Positions 1 to 8,036 are shown, counted from the stretch's first letter. The stretch: DNA of 64,000 nucleotides from Oscillospiraceae bacterium (GCA_902780785.1 CACZGS010000005.1:1-64000); one strand, 5' to 3'. The notes: generated by a model not told the origin, from the letters alone. Program-made: numbers and translations.

Positions 1-12
1 ATTATCTCCTCC

Positions 13-52
13 TCGAAAATAAAAGGCCACTTATCATCTGATAAATGGCCTT
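13..52 (-). terminator. intrinsic terminator in the leader of a gene beyond the left edge
   Basis: Read on the minus strand, AAGGCCA-TTATCA pairs with TGATAA-TGGCCTT (14 positions, one mismatch) and is followed by TTTTATTTT. A GAGGAGGAG ribosome binding site follows at 1-12, so the terminator lies between the leader ORF at 103-165 and a minus-strand gene that starts outside the window. This position is that of an attenuator. Confidence 0.75.
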
Positions 53-102
53 GATACTATCTTATTGATTAGTGACTGTTATTCTTGCGCGCTATCAATT
101 CC

Positions 103-165
103 TTATGATGTTCGATCATACATAATGGTGTACATATACATCATGGGCATCAAATTTGTTCGCAT
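103..165 (-). CDS. 20-aa Met/Tyr-rich leader peptide, putative attenuator ORF
   Basis: ATG is preceded by a perfect AGGAGG (174-179) with 8-nt spacing and by a consensus promoter. The 20 codons contain six Met and four Tyr, with the run PMMYMYTIMY in the middle, and end at TAA 50 nt before a strong terminator. No cargo-like protein is encoded. A leader peptide whose translation senses Met or Tyr supply, or a ribosome-targeting drug, is the natural reading; I could not find a clear antiterminator arm, so the mechanism is inference. The controlled gene is off the left edge. Confidence 0.5.
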   Translation of the reverse strand: MRTNLMPMMYMYTIMYDRTS

Positions 166-189
166 GAATACAGCCTCCTATTGTTGGTG

Positions 190-218
190 ATAGTAAATCA
201 TTACATACGCATTGTCAA
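190..218 (-). promoter_or_regulatory. sigma-A promoter of the left-edge leader
   Basis: On the minus strand TTGACA (213-218), a 17-base spacer and TACTAT (190-195). It would start a transcript near 183, just ahead of the AGGAGG of the leader ORF. Confidence 0.65.
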
Positions 219-273
219 TTTCAACTGTCTTATTTGATCTGTTATCCTGTTGATATTATCGTTCAGGAAGAGA

Positions 274-816
274 TCATATGAAAGAGATCATCGTTCCTTT
301 GGATGTTTTGAGAAGCCAGACCTTCTTGCCCTCAATGCAGTGCATCTGGGTATAAGCATCAGTCACGACGGAGACCTCTTCACCGGTGTCTTCTATCCTG
401 ACTGTAACCCGGTCAGTGCTCCTTTCCACAGGCATATCATAGGCATTGTCCGTATAATACTTATGGGTCTCCCGGTGAGTGACCCGGCATTCCTTTATGC
501 CTGTGACCTTAAATCCCACGCATGAAATCAACGAGATTATTGCAATGATAAGGAAAGGTAACGCTATAAACACCGGAGGAAACAGAAGGATGACCGATAC
601 TTTGAGCCATAAGATCACACCCAGAACGATGAGCAGCAAGGATATCACGAAAAAGACTATGGATCTTATCAGGTCCTTCCGCCGCTTTTGCCGGAAGAGC
701 TGCGTTTCCGCCTCGATGCGGCTTCTATGTTCTTCGGTAACAGGATCAAACTTAACCTTATCCAAAGAAACCAGATTTGGATTAGGATCAAGCTGATATG
801 AATAGTTATAAGGCAT
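274..816 (-). CDS. hypothetical two-helix membrane protein, 180 aa
   Basis: No family recognised. A charged, Arg/Lys/Glu-rich N-terminal third (residues 1-48) precedes two adjacent hydrophobic helices (about 50-95) and a soluble C-terminal domain of about 80 residues rich in Thr, Glu and Val. This is the layout of a membrane-anchored protein with a hairpin membrane segment and both ends on the same face. The start ATG has AAAGGA 10 nt upstream. It reads toward the left-edge leader promoter without a terminator of its own. It may be cargo of the adjacent integrative element, but nothing in the sequence proves that. Confidence 0.6.
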   Translation of the reverse strand: MPYNYSYQLDPNPNLVSLDKVKFDPVTEEHRSRIEAETQLFRQKRRKDLIRSIVFFVISLLLIVLGVILWLKVSVILLFPPVFIALPFLIIAIISLISCVGFKVTGIKECRVTHRETHKYYTDNAYDMPVERSTDRVTVRIEDTGEEVSVVTDAYTQMHCIEGKKVWLLKTSKGTMISFI

Positions 817-1344
817 TATGTCTAGTCCTTTTTGCTGATGATTATCCTATCTAAGGGTTGCCCCTCAATAGGAATTATATCATGCCAAGTAAAGAAACAT
901 TGATTTTATTAGGGTTCTCGCCTTAAACGGAGCCCTTTTTGTGTGCTCATAGAAAAATGTAATATTACATTTTCATAATTATCGCTAAAAGCGGGGGGTC
1001 AAAACGGGGGGCAATGTCCAGTAATAGTGAAGGAAACATTAAATTATCTTGTTATTTACTCAAGACCACATAATTTTGACCTCTCCCATTACTACTTAGT
1101 GAAGGGGTATGTAACCTTCATCGAACTTTGACAACTGAATAAACTCCCGCAAAAGCCGAAGGCATTCACAGGGTTTCAGGGTCTCCCCTGACAAGCTGTT
1201 TTTGTCTTTGTGCGTACAAAGACGTTGCTTGCTGCTCCGTTATCCATTTTGCAGGCAACAACCGACCGTGACCTCAAGCGTCGCATGAACCCGACGCTTT
1301 ACATTCCCGATAACAGGGAAAATTTGATTTAAGGAGGTCATCTT
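817..1344. other. non-coding stretch upstream of xis
   Basis: No convincing gene. It contains a plus-strand terminator-like hairpin (911-941), G-rich tracts at 989-1013 (GCGGGGGG and ACGGGGGG), and a perfect 8-bp hairpin GTCTTTGT-gcgt-ACAAAGAC at 1204-1223 about 120 nt before xis. Such structured DNA upstream of xis is usual for the regulatory and arm-site region of integrative elements. No promoter was assigned with confidence. Confidence 0.45.
911..941 (+). terminator. terminator-like hairpin
   Basis: AGGGTTCT and GGAGCCCT form an 8-bp stem if two G-U pairs are allowed, followed by TTTTTG. No plus-strand gene is seen upstream, so it could end a transcript coming from the leader region or be an element relic. 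Confidence 0.4.
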
Positions 1345-1611
1345 ATGACTGACACAAATAGTTTTATGGCTCCCCAAAAAGGAGAACAGGTCAAAGCGGT
1401 TTCGGGTTCAACCAACAGGAAGGAAGTGCCCATCTCCGATAAGGCTCTCCTTACTCTGGAAGAGGCGGCGGTGTACTTCAACATCGGAATGCAGAAACTC
1501 CGTGAGCTTACGGGTGATGATCACTGTCCCTATGTCTTATGGAACGGCAGTAAGAGACTCATCAAGCGTAAACCGTTTGAAGAGTACCTGTTCAGACAGT
1601 TTTCGGTCTGA
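1345..1611 (+). CDS. xis: excisionase, Tn916 Xis-type
   Basis: An 88-aa protein with a disordered N-terminal 28 residues followed by the winged-helix Xis signature (LTLEEAAVYFNIGMQKLREL, then VLWNGSKRLIKRKPFEEYL near the C-terminus). In the Tn916 family Xis binds near the element ends and directs the integrase toward excision. A clean AAGGAGG lies 7 nt upstream of ATG. It is followed 86 nt later by the integrase in the same orientation, which is the canonical Xis-Int order of this family. It is longer than Tn916 Xis (67 aa) because of the N-terminal extension. Confidence 0.85.
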   Translation: MTDTNSFMAPQKGEQVKAVSGSTNRKEVPISDKALLTLEEAAVYFNIGMQKLRELTGDDHCPYVLWNGSKRLIKRKPFEEYLFRQFSV

Positions 1612-1697
1612 CACTGGTTTTTCCTTCAAGAAAGGTGTTCCTGGGTTTATAATGAACCCGGGACATCTTCTAGGAAACTAACGGAGGTTCATAGAAG

Positions 1698-2912
1698 ATG
1701 AAGAATAAAAGATATACCCAAAACAAAACTAAACTAAGGAACGGAGAGTATCAAAGAAGCAACAAGACTTTTCAGTACAGTTGGTACGACAAGAGCGGCA
1801 AACGGCATTATCTATATGCCAAGACCCTTCCCGAGCTGAGGAAGAAAGAGGAAGAACTCTTAAGAGACACCTTAGACGGTATCGACTATACAAAGCTCAA
1901 TGCCACCATAAACTCGTATTTCGAGCTGTGGAAGAAGGTTAAGACCGGTATAAGGGAAACAACCTTTGCCTCTTACGTCAGGTATTACAAGCGATATGTA
2001 GAGCCTGAATTCGGCAGGATGAAGCTGAGAGATGTGACTTACAGCAGCATCGTGATGTTTCTCAAGGACACGGCAACTAAGCGCAACCTGAGTTTTGGAA
2101 GCATAAGAAACATCAAGGTAGTTCTCTCAATGGTCATTGATGTAGCCGTCAAAGATGATGTTCTAAAGGGTAATCCCTGCAGAGGAGTCCTAAGAGAGTT
2201 CCAGAGAGAGTATGAGAAAGACACCAAAGAGGTTCGGGCTCTTACCCTCAAAGAACAGAAGACCTTTGAGTCCTTCTTAGCCAAGCCAGGCAAATACCAC
2301 AGATACTATCCTGTATTTACAGTGATGTTATGGACAGGTATGAGAGTCGGCGAAGTACTGGGATTAAGGTGGGAAGATATCGATTTCGAGAATAACGAGA
2401 TCAATATCAACCATACGCTCCTGTACTACGACAAGGGAAAAGGTGACGGAAGTGATTACAAGATCAATCCGCCAAAGACCAAGAACAGCAAGCGTACCGT
2501 ACCAATGCTACCGGTAGTCAGGGAAGCTCTGCAAAAGGAAAAAAAGTTTCAGGACCTTTTCGGGATCAAGTGCGAATCAGTTATAGACGGTTATACAGAC
2601 TTTGTATTCCTCAACAGCAAGGGACATGTCTGGCACCACAAGAAACTGAACTACAAGCTTACAAAGATTTGCGAAGCGATAAATGCGGAGATGCAAGGAA
2701 CAGGGGATGAGTTCCCCCACGTACACAACCACATGCTCAGGCACACATTCGCTACAAGGATGAGGGAAGCGGGAGCAGATATGAAAGCAGTATCCGACAT
2801 GATGGGCCACGAAGGCATCCTGATAACACTTAAGACCTACACAGACGCTTCACGCGAGTTCAAGAACAGAGAGATTGCAGTCCTCAAGGATTATTACGAG
2901 ACCGCAATCTAA
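1698..2912 (+). CDS. int: tyrosine recombinase / integrase, Tn916 type
   Basis: A 404-aa site-specific recombinase. Residues 1-60 are a basic arm-binding domain (YSWYDKSGKRHYLYAKTLPEL), 65-165 the SAM-like core-binding domain, and 185-404 the catalytic domain. Visible catalytic residues are Arg216 (TGMRVGEVLGL), His345 and Arg348 (HMLRHTFATRM), His371 (MMGHEG) and Tyr381 (TYTD), so the enzyme looks intact. It follows xis and ends about 160 nt before an att-like sequence. Conjugation or replication genes of the element are not in the window and would lie to the left. The last 56 codons and the downstream 160 bp recur at 6992-7316. Confidence 0.93.
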   Translation: MKNKRYTQNKTKLRNGEYQRSNKTFQYSWYDKSGKRHYLYAKTLPELRKKEEELLRDTLDGIDYTKLNATINSYFELWKKVKTGIRETTFASYVRYYKRYVEPEFGRMKLRDVTYSSIVMFLKDTATKRNLSFGSIRNIKVVLSMVIDVAVKDDVLKGNPCRGVLREFQREYEKDTKEVRALTLKEQKTFESFLAKPGKYHRYYPVFTVMLWTGMRVGEVLGLRWEDIDFENNEININHTLLYYDKGKGDGSDYKINPPKTKNSKRTVPMLPVVREALQKEKKFQDLFGIKCESVIDGYTDFVFLNSKGHVWHHKKLNYKLTKICEAINAEMQGTGDEFPHVHNHMLRHTFATRMREAGADMKAVSDMMGHEGILITLKTYTDASREFKNREIAVLKDYYETAI

Positions 2913-3080
2913 GGAAACCGAGCTTACCACTAAACTTACCACTAATTACGGCAGTTTCAGGCAGATTTTTAACACATCACAAAAACGGCAGGATCGCCTG
3001 AAAGCCCCATAACAGAGGCACTTTTAGAGAGTTGGGCAGTATTACAGAAGATAAATGATTACTGCCCCCCTTCTCCGCCA
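2744..3080 (+). repeat. long direct repeat, copy 1: integrase 3' end plus attachment region
   Basis: Near-identical to 6992-7316 apart from point differences and a 12-bp gap (tandem CTTACCACTAA here). Homology runs through the last 56 integrase codons and the non-coding tail, and stops exactly after CTTCTCCGCCA (3070-3080). An inverted repeat GGGCAGTA/TACTGCCC brackets the segment just before this core. The stop point marks the probable element end. Confidence 0.8.
3070..3080 (+). other. putative attachment-site core (attR/attL)
   Basis: CTTCTCCGCCA is the point at which the two integrase-tail repeats lose identity. The same string occurs at 7306-7316. It resembles the acceptor 3' end plus CCA of many clostridial tRNA-Ser genes, a common integrase target; no tRNA gene is present in the window, so the tRNA link is inference. 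Confidence 0.5.
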
Positions 3081-3190
3081 AAAAAAGCTCAATAAAATAA
3101 GGCATTTGCGGGCTTGGGGTACATAAGAAAAACGGCTTACTGCCACTTAACTGCCCCTAAGTGCAAATATCTTTCAGATTTGCCCTTTCC

Positions 3191-3221
3191 AAACGGTTCT
3201 CAGTGATGAGGACCGTTTTTT
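3191..3221 (+). terminator. intrinsic terminator after the integrase region
   Basis: AAACGGTTCTC pairs with GAGGACCGTTT around a short loop and is followed by TTTTTTC. It would end plus-strand transcription leaving the integrase. Confidence 0.65.
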
Positions 3222-3314
3222 CATATGTATATATATTTATTTCCCTGATGCTTCAAATCGCACATTGGAAAGCACCTTTATTCCGAACTAATCTGTTCCA
3301 AAAAGGAGGTGTTT

Positions 3315-3425
3315 ATGACTGTTACTTGGTGTGGTTCCCTAGCTTTTCTCCTCAATCAGCTTAGAAAATCACTATTCAGAATCATGCTGTTTCATTATAT
3401 CATCCCTGAAATTCTTCTTTGCTGA
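3315..3425 (+). CDS. possible 36-aa small protein
   Basis: An ATG sits 4 nt behind AAGGAGGTG, one of the best ribosome binding sites in the region, and opens a 36-codon frame ending in TGA. The peptide is hydrophobic and basic (begins MTVTWCGSLAFLLNQL), compatible with a small membrane peptide. There is no family match that I recognise and the frame could be fortuitous; the binding site is the main support. Confidence 0.3.
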   Translation: MTVTWCGSLAFLLNQLRKSLFRIMLFHYIIPEILLC

Positions 3426-3463
3426 ACTTCCGGCTTAATGATCGAAGTGAGGATGTCTGCGTG

Positions 3464-4459
3464 TCAGCATTGTCCGAATCCCGCGTATGGAATCCGGTTT
3501 ATCAGACATTCTGCGGCGTTTTCGATATCATCGGGATCAACTTCTTCTCCCTCTCGTGCGCAGCATTCAAATTCATCAACTATGTTTTCGATCAGCACCA
3601 TATCAATGAACAGCGGCAGCTGTGAGAGCTCCTCGTCAGAAACACCGGTCTCGCTCCTGTATCCTTCAAGCACCGTATCGAAATAGAATTTCATTCCTGC
3701 CTTGCGTTTCCCGTGATCGGGCTCACGCTGAAACCACCCGGTTCCATGGGTCCAGAGATTTGCCAGGTCAAACATATACCAGCAATACATGCAGTTATCA
3801 AAATCAAACACCGTGATGTTCCCGTTATTCATGTCAATGTGATAATTGCCGTCACTGAAATCGAAATGCACAAGTCCGTAAACACCCGCATCCACAGGAA
3901 GATTCCGGTAACTGTCCAGGCGCTCGCCGATAGCTTTTTTCAACGCGTCATACTCGTCGGGAATAATTGCATCGATATACTCCCGATTGTATTTATCGAA
4001 AAACTCAGGCCTTCTGTTCACGGGCTTGAATTCCTTAGACAGCCTGTGGATCGCGCCCAGCGCTTTCCCTGTATTATAGAAATACTCTTCAAGCGGCGCC
4101 CCCTCCCTGTATCTGTATCCGTTATCCGAGATCAACATTCCTTTGGCATACGCAAACAGCATCACATAACACTCTCGTCCGTCCAAATAAAACGGTTCGA
4201 CAAAGTTCCCGTTCGCAGAAGGGATCACATCTGATACAGGAGCACCGTTTGCAGCCAGATAATGTATAAATTCAGCCTCTGCCAGATAATCCTCCTTCTT
4301 TCTGTCTCCGATCAAAGAAAGCCTTAATACATATTCCGGTTTTCCTTCTCTGACACAAACATATACAAGATTACGTCCGCCCTCATGTCCGGGTACACCG
4401 GTTAATTCATATTCATTTAAGTCATACAGTCTTTTTACGTTTTTAATAAATATGTCCAT
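3464..4459 (-). CDS. APH-family phosphotransferase (aminoglycoside/choline kinase-like)
   Basis: A 331-aa kinase-fold protein. The Brenner motif HFDFSDGN (about 198-205) supplies the catalytic Asp and the Asn, and the metal-binding FDFDN follows at about 217-221, as in the APH/ChoK/RdoA family (PF01636). These enzymes phosphorylate small hydroxylated substrates with ATP; the substrate cannot be read from the sequence, so resistance should not be assumed. The ATG is preceded by AAGGAG with 9-nt spacing. It stands alone between the two integrase tails and is therefore probable island cargo. Confidence 0.8.
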   Translation of the reverse strand: MDIFIKNVKRLYDLNEYELTGVPGHEGGRNLVYVCVREGKPEYVLRLSLIGDRKKEDYLAEAEFIHYLAANGAPVSDVIPSANGNFVEPFYLDGRECYVMLFAYAKGMLISDNGYRYREGAPLEEYFYNTGKALGAIHRLSKEFKPVNRRPEFFDKYNREYIDAIIPDEYDALKKAIGERLDSYRNLPVDAGVYGLVHFDFSDGNYHIDMNNGNITVFDFDNCMYCWYMFDLANLWTHGTGWFQREPDHGKRKAGMKFYFDTVLEGYRSETGVSDEELSQLPLFIDMVLIENIVDEFECCAREGEEVDPDDIENAAECLINRIPYAGFGQC

Positions 4460-4671
4460 TAATATTTCTCCTTGTCAAAAACATCAATACAAAATCCCAT
4501 GATGGGATCCAAGCCCGATTCCGGGGCAAAAACCGTTGCCGGGCATAGTAATTCCCGGTCAGATCTCTCACTTTTAAGTTGAACAAACATGGAAAACATT
4601 ATTCTATAGAACTTGATTCAAAACCAAGAATAATGCCAATGATAAATATTTAAAAGGGTTTCACACAGAGA

Positions 4672-4839
4672 TTAAAACATACTGGTGAGCTTATCACAAT
4701 AGAAATATGTGATATGTTCCTGCTTGGTATATTCATCACTATCTGTAAATGCGTTCTTTCGAAAATAAACAGAACACATATGAACACCATCTTCATCATA
4801 TTGACCTGAATGATACTCCAAAACTGGTGCATCGTTCAA
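4672..4839 (-). CDS. 55-codon reading frame starting in the 36-bp repeat, possible gene remnant
   Basis: From TTG at 4839 the minus strand encodes 55 residues with normal protein-like composition (for example EYHSGQYDEDGVHMCSVYF and ITYFYCDKL), ending in TAA. Its first 12 codons are exactly the 36-bp repeat. It lies in the same frame as the upstream TPM-like gene, whose stop codon is four codons before it. There is no ribosome binding site, so this is better read as the 3' remnant of a gene cut by the event that produced the repeat. Family unknown. The 4460-4671 stretch to its left holds nothing I can assign. Confidence 0.3.
   Translation of the reverse strand: MNDAPVLEYHSGQYDEDGVHMCSVYFRKNAFTDSDEYTKQEHITYFYCDKLTSMF
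4804..4839. repeat. 36-bp perfect direct repeat, copy 1
   Basis: Begins ACCTGAATGATACTCC and ends GTGCATCGTTCAA. It is identical to 5991-6026 and in the same orientation. The two copies enclose one complete gene (4852-5910). Confidence 0.9.
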
Positions 4840-4851
4840 TCGAAAAACGGA

Positions 4852-5910
4852 TCACTTTATGATCTGCACCACATTGCCGTTCGCGTCCCTGACAAAATCA
4901 TGCGGAGTAACGGGAGCGCCGCAATAGGGACAGCTGGTATGCATTCCTATGATGTATACGCCGCCGCAGTAATTACATGCTTCCTGGTAGACCACATTAA
5001 GATTACATGGCTGGGCAGCCTTGTACTCGGGCGGTATCTTTTCGGGTTTTAAGCCGATTATCAGGAAAGGTGTACCGTAGGCAGCGAAAACGAAAAAGAC
5101 AACCACCCATATAACCATTGAAGTGAAGTTAAATGATGTCTTCATTACCTTAGGTCTGTATTCATCAAGAGTCTTGGCGATTGCCTCATCAACGGAATAT
5201 TTGCTGCGCTCAAGAAAACGCTTATTAAGGGCTTCGTTAAAGGCCCTTGTCCTTTGGGAAGTAAAGATATGCTCCGTATCGTCACCTAACATTATTTCAT
5301 AATGCCAGTCGTCAAAACCGTCATCCTTGGTCTCTGAAGAATATACGATCAGCACATATACTTCAGCATTATGGAAGCGGTTAACATACTGATCATATGC
5401 ATATTGCTCCATGTTCGAGTAGTCAGCTTTCCACTCGCTGTTTTCCACTGTGATAACGGCAGGAACGACGCCCGTTGTCTCATAGAAATTCTTCATGGAT
5501 TTCTTCAAGGCTTTCTCGTCCTCTATTACATCCAGATCATCTTCGATCAGATATTCAGGACGCTTGTCCCTGTCCTCGAAATAAGTCAGCTTTTTAGGAA
5601 CATCGATGCTTTTTTTTATTCCATAGATCAATGCAAATAAGGCAGGAATCAGGAAACATAAAAATATTACTATTCCCATGACTATGGAGAGAACATTTCT
5701 CTTACGGATATCGTAATTGGCATATATGAAATGCGGAGTCCGGTCTTTGTAATACAAAAACCTCTTGGCTCCCGGAAACGGCGTTGAAGATGTACGTCTC
5801 GAACTGCCGGAACTTCCTCCTCTGCTGCTTGAAGAATGACTGCTGCTAGAAGAATGACTGCTGCTGTGCGATCCTCCGCTGTGAGAACCGCCTCCGCCGG
5901 AATGGGGCAT
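4852..5910 (-). CDS. TPM-like membrane protein with His/Ser-rich N-terminus and zinc ribbon
   Basis: A 352-aa protein. Residues 1-45 are almost only Gly, Ser and His (repeated SHSSS units), a possible metal-binding or low-complexity tail. A transmembrane helix (about 72-96) leads to a domain resembling TPM (PF04536; VVPAVITVENSEW, then a Tyr-rich VYVLIVYS strand). A second helix (about 263-285) is followed by a C-terminal zinc ribbon (CNYCGG and CPYCGAP). TPM proteins act in envelope or photosystem quality control, but the role here is unknown. The start has AAGGAGG 10 nt upstream. It is the only gene between the 36-bp repeats. Confidence 0.7.
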   Translation of the reverse strand: MPHSGGGGSHSGGSHSSSHSSSSSHSSSSRGGSSGSSRRTSSTPFPGAKRFLYYKDRTPHFIYANYDIRKRNVLSIVMGIVIFLCFLIPALFALIYGIKKSIDVPKKLTYFEDRDKRPEYLIEDDLDVIEDEKALKKSMKNFYETTGVVPAVITVENSEWKADYSNMEQYAYDQYVNRFHNAEVYVLIVYSSETKDDGFDDWHYEIMLGDDTEHIFTSQRTRAFNEALNKRFLERSKYSVDEAIAKTLDEYRPKVMKTSFNFTSMVIWVVVFFVFAAYGTPFLIIGLKPEKIPPEYKAAQPCNLNVVYQEACNYCGGVYIIGMHTSCPYCGAPVTPHDFVRDANGNVVQIIK

Positions 5911-5990
5911 CCCTTATTCCTCCTTATTCCATCTCTCTGATTTAATTGCCTTCATAAGGCTGTTTGCGTATTTATAATGTGATCCGCCGT

Positions 5991-6026
5991 ACCTGAATGA
6001 TACTCCAAAACTGGTGCATCGTTCAA
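5991..6026. repeat. 36-bp perfect direct repeat, copy 2
   Basis: Identical to 4804-4839. On the minus strand this copy lies in a short open frame running into the ribosome binding site of the TPM-like gene (ending KSERWNKEE), read in a different frame from copy 1. The repeat therefore does not represent one conserved peptide. Confidence 0.9.
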
Positions 6027-6148
6027 CCAAACTCAGCCGCCTGATAGTTCCTTTTGCTGTTTATTATACAAACCTCTGATCTCTCAATAAAGGTAATAAT
6101 ACCATCAGGGTAATGGACTCTTACCATCTGCCCGGTATGACAACCGGA

Positions 6149-6895
6149 TTATTTCAGCTGATACAGTCTGATCCCGTCCAAAAAGGGGAGATACTTTTCC
6201 AGATCCGATGTCTTAAACGGTTTTCCGTGTGCAGGATAAAGGTCCCGCGGTGCAAGCCCGATGATCTTTTCCCATGAACGCTTAAACTGTTCCTTATTCC
6301 CGATCCATATGATCACTCTTCTGATGCTGGGGAATCCGTTCATTGCAGCATCTCCGCAAAACATCGTATCGCCAATAAGCAGAGCTATATGATCAGTTGT
6401 ATGTCCGGGCGTCTCTACCACCTGAAACGTCTGCTTCAACGAACGAAAATCTTCAGAATCTGTCGTAATAAGCCTGTTCATATACTCATCACGGATAGCG
6501 GGGAACCGGTGTTCACCTTTTCCAAACAGTTTCAGAATCTGGCAAAAGAAATACGCCAGCCTGCCGGAACAACCTCCTTCGAAGGAATTCTGCCCGCGCC
6601 TTAACACTTCGATCGCTTTAGGATGCAGGATGACTTTTGCATCAGTCAGTTCAAGAACCTCATTAAGAAATCCCGCATGATCATCATGTGCGTGAGTCAG
6701 AAAGACATATTTGATTTCCTTTGGATCTATTTTCGCTTTTTGCAGTTTCTTTTGAAAACGGCGAAAACCGTTCGCATAACCTGTATCGATCAGCATATAT
6801 CCGTTTTCCAGCGGAATCATGTAATTATTTACTACACGATTCCCCAGATTATATATCATGACCTCTTCTGATGCCGCTTCACGAATCTTATCCAT
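6149..6895 (-). CDS. metallo-beta-lactamase-fold hydrolase
   Basis: A 248-aa protein with the MBL metal signature THAHDDHAG (HxHxDH), a downstream PGHTTDHIALL His and GDTMFCGDAAM Asp, and a final PAHGKP His. It belongs to the broad MBL superfamily (glyoxalase II-like or lactonase-like); the substrate is not predictable. I chose ATG at 6895 because homology-like sequence begins there; upstream codons overlap the foreign integrase remnant. There is no good ribosome binding site, but GTTATAAT lies about 10 nt upstream, so the promoter or leader may have been altered by the insertion at 6992. Confidence 0.8.
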   Translation of the reverse strand: MDKIREAASEEVMIYNLGNRVVNNYMIPLENGYMLIDTGYANGFRRFQKKLQKAKIDPKEIKYVFLTHAHDDHAGFLNEVLELTDAKVILHPKAIEVLRRGQNSFEGGCSGRLAYFFCQILKLFGKGEHRFPAIRDEYMNRLITTDSEDFRSLKQTFQVVETPGHTTDHIALLIGDTMFCGDAAMNGFPSIRRVIIWIGNKEQFKRSWEKIIGLAPRDLYPAHGKPFKTSDLEKYLPFLDGIRLYQLK

Positions 6896-6991
6896 TGCTA
6901 AATTATAACAAACAATAAGAACAGGGGTCCTCACAGAATAAAAACCGGTATCTCGGCATACATGCTTTCTCTCTGCCCGATGAAACAGCCG

Positions 6992-7316
6992 CACATTCGC
7001 TACAAGAATGAGGGAAGCCGGAGCAGACATGAAAGCAGTATCCGACATGATGGGCCACGAAGGCATCCTGATAACGCTCAAGACCTACACAGACGCTTCG
7101 CGCGAGTTCAAGAACAGAGAGATTGCAGTCCTCAAGGATTATTATGAGAACGCAATCTAAGGAAAACCGAGCTTACCACTAATTACGGCAGATTCAGGCA
7201 GGTTTTTAACATATCGCAAAAACGTCATAATCGCCTGAAAGCCCCATAACAAAGGCACTTTTAGAGAGTTGGGCAGTATTACGGAACATAAAAGATTACT
7301 GCCCCCTTCTCCGCCA
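6992..7316 (+). repeat. long direct repeat, copy 2: integrase tail plus attachment region
   Basis: Matches 2744-3080. The left junction is abrupt at 6992 inside what was integrase codon 350, and the right end is the CTTCTCCGCCA core at 7306-7316. It carries the same hairpin arms GGGCAGTA/TACTGCCC. Confidence 0.85.
6993..7160 (+). pseudogene. 5'-truncated integrase remnant
   Basis: Fifty-five codons plus TAA corresponding to residues 350-404 of the intact integrase, with only a few substitutions (for example Thr to Asn near the end). The active-site Tyr (TYTDAS) is kept but the other catalytic residues, core-binding and arm-binding domains are gone, so it is not functional. The reading frame is still open, which suggests a recent deletion or conversion. 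Confidence 0.9.
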
Positions 7317-7320
7317 TAAG

Positions 7321-7371
7321 AAAAGACTTAACTAATGTGAACCCTAATGTTCGATCAGTTAAGTCTTTTTT
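7321..7371. terminator. bidirectional terminator
   Basis: AAAAGACTTAACT pairs with AGTTAAGTCTTTTTT; there are T-runs in both directions. It closes the PEBP-like lipoprotein gene on the minus strand and any readthrough from the integrase remnant on the plus strand. Confidence 0.75.
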
Positions 7372-7403
7372 ATTTCCCAATAGTTATCCCGGCCAATGAT
7401 ATA

Positions 7404-8036
7404 TCAATCCGCGGGGTAATTGCCGGTGCATTTGCCTATTACACGGCCGACTGCAACGATATTACCTGTATTTCCTTCTGCGTCTGTATCAAGGGCGTCT
7501 ACGAATTCCTGGAACTTTATAGCCGGCAATCTGACACTGCCCTTGACTCTTTCTACGGGTGCCTTGAGCGCGAAAACATAGACGTTGTACTGATTTGTTG
7601 CTCCCTCCGGCGGGCGGGGTCCGAAGTAATCGTCAGAAGATGCCCAGCCCTGGGGGAGGTTTGTTTCTGTTGCGTATGCTGATTTCCAGTGAATATTGTT
7701 ACTTGCGGATATGTCGACCATGTAGATGACATAGACTGTCGCTCCTTCAACGGGCTCCCAGGAAAGCTGCGGAGAAGCGTTCTCGCCGTCGACTAAATCT
7801 GTATGCGCACATGCTTTGGCCCATTTTGTGCCGTCAAGGCTCTCTGAAGTAACCGTGAAGGCCGGATAAGCGCTGACGAATTTATCGTCGCTGTTATCGG
7901 CAACGGCAGCAGTTGTTGTTTCTGTTGTAGCCTGAGTATCGCTGCCGGAATTGACGGCCGGTGCAGCTGTTGTTCCGCATCCTGCGATGGAGAGCATGAG
8001 TGCTCCGCAGAGTATCAAAGCCAATGTCTTTTTCAT
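7404..8036 (-). CDS. PEBP/YbhB-family lipoprotein
   Basis: A 210-aa secreted lipoprotein: signal peptide with lipobox SIAGC (Cys20), a Thr/Ala-rich linker to about residue 50, then a Raf-kinase-inhibitor/YbhB-type PEBP domain (NASPQLSWEPVEGA, then HWKSAYA, GPRPPEGATNQY and VYVFAL). PEBP proteins bind anionic ligands such as phospholipid head groups; bacterial roles are mostly unknown. It is monocistronic with its own terminator at 7321-7371. Upstream it carries GGATAATAGGAAA, a motif shared with other surface-protein genes here. Confidence 0.85.
   Translation of the reverse strand: MKKTLALILCGALMLSIAGCGTTAAPAVNSGSDTQATTETTTAAVADNSDDKFVSAYPAFTVTSESLDGTKWAKACAHTDLVDGENASPQLSWEPVEGATVYVIYMVDISASNNIHWKSAYATETNLPQGWASSDDYFGPRPPEGATNQYNVYVFALKAPVERVKGSVRLPAIKFQEFVDALDTDAEGNTGNIVAVGRVIGKCTGNYPAD

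Noticed and set aside
250..525. 91-codon plus-strand ORF
   Set aside because: Antisense of the 274-816 gene without a supported start or composition.
3060..3085. tRNA-Ser gene at the attachment site
   Set aside because: Only an acceptor-end-like 11-mer is present; no T-arm, anticodon arm or 5' half.
3464..4459. Aminoglycoside resistance gene
   Set aside because: The APH fold is clear but substrate specificity cannot be inferred; many members act on other substrates.
6896..7081. 62-residue N-terminal extension of the MBL protein
   Set aside because: The extra codons are the antisense of the integrase remnant and carry no MBL homology; start placed at 6895.
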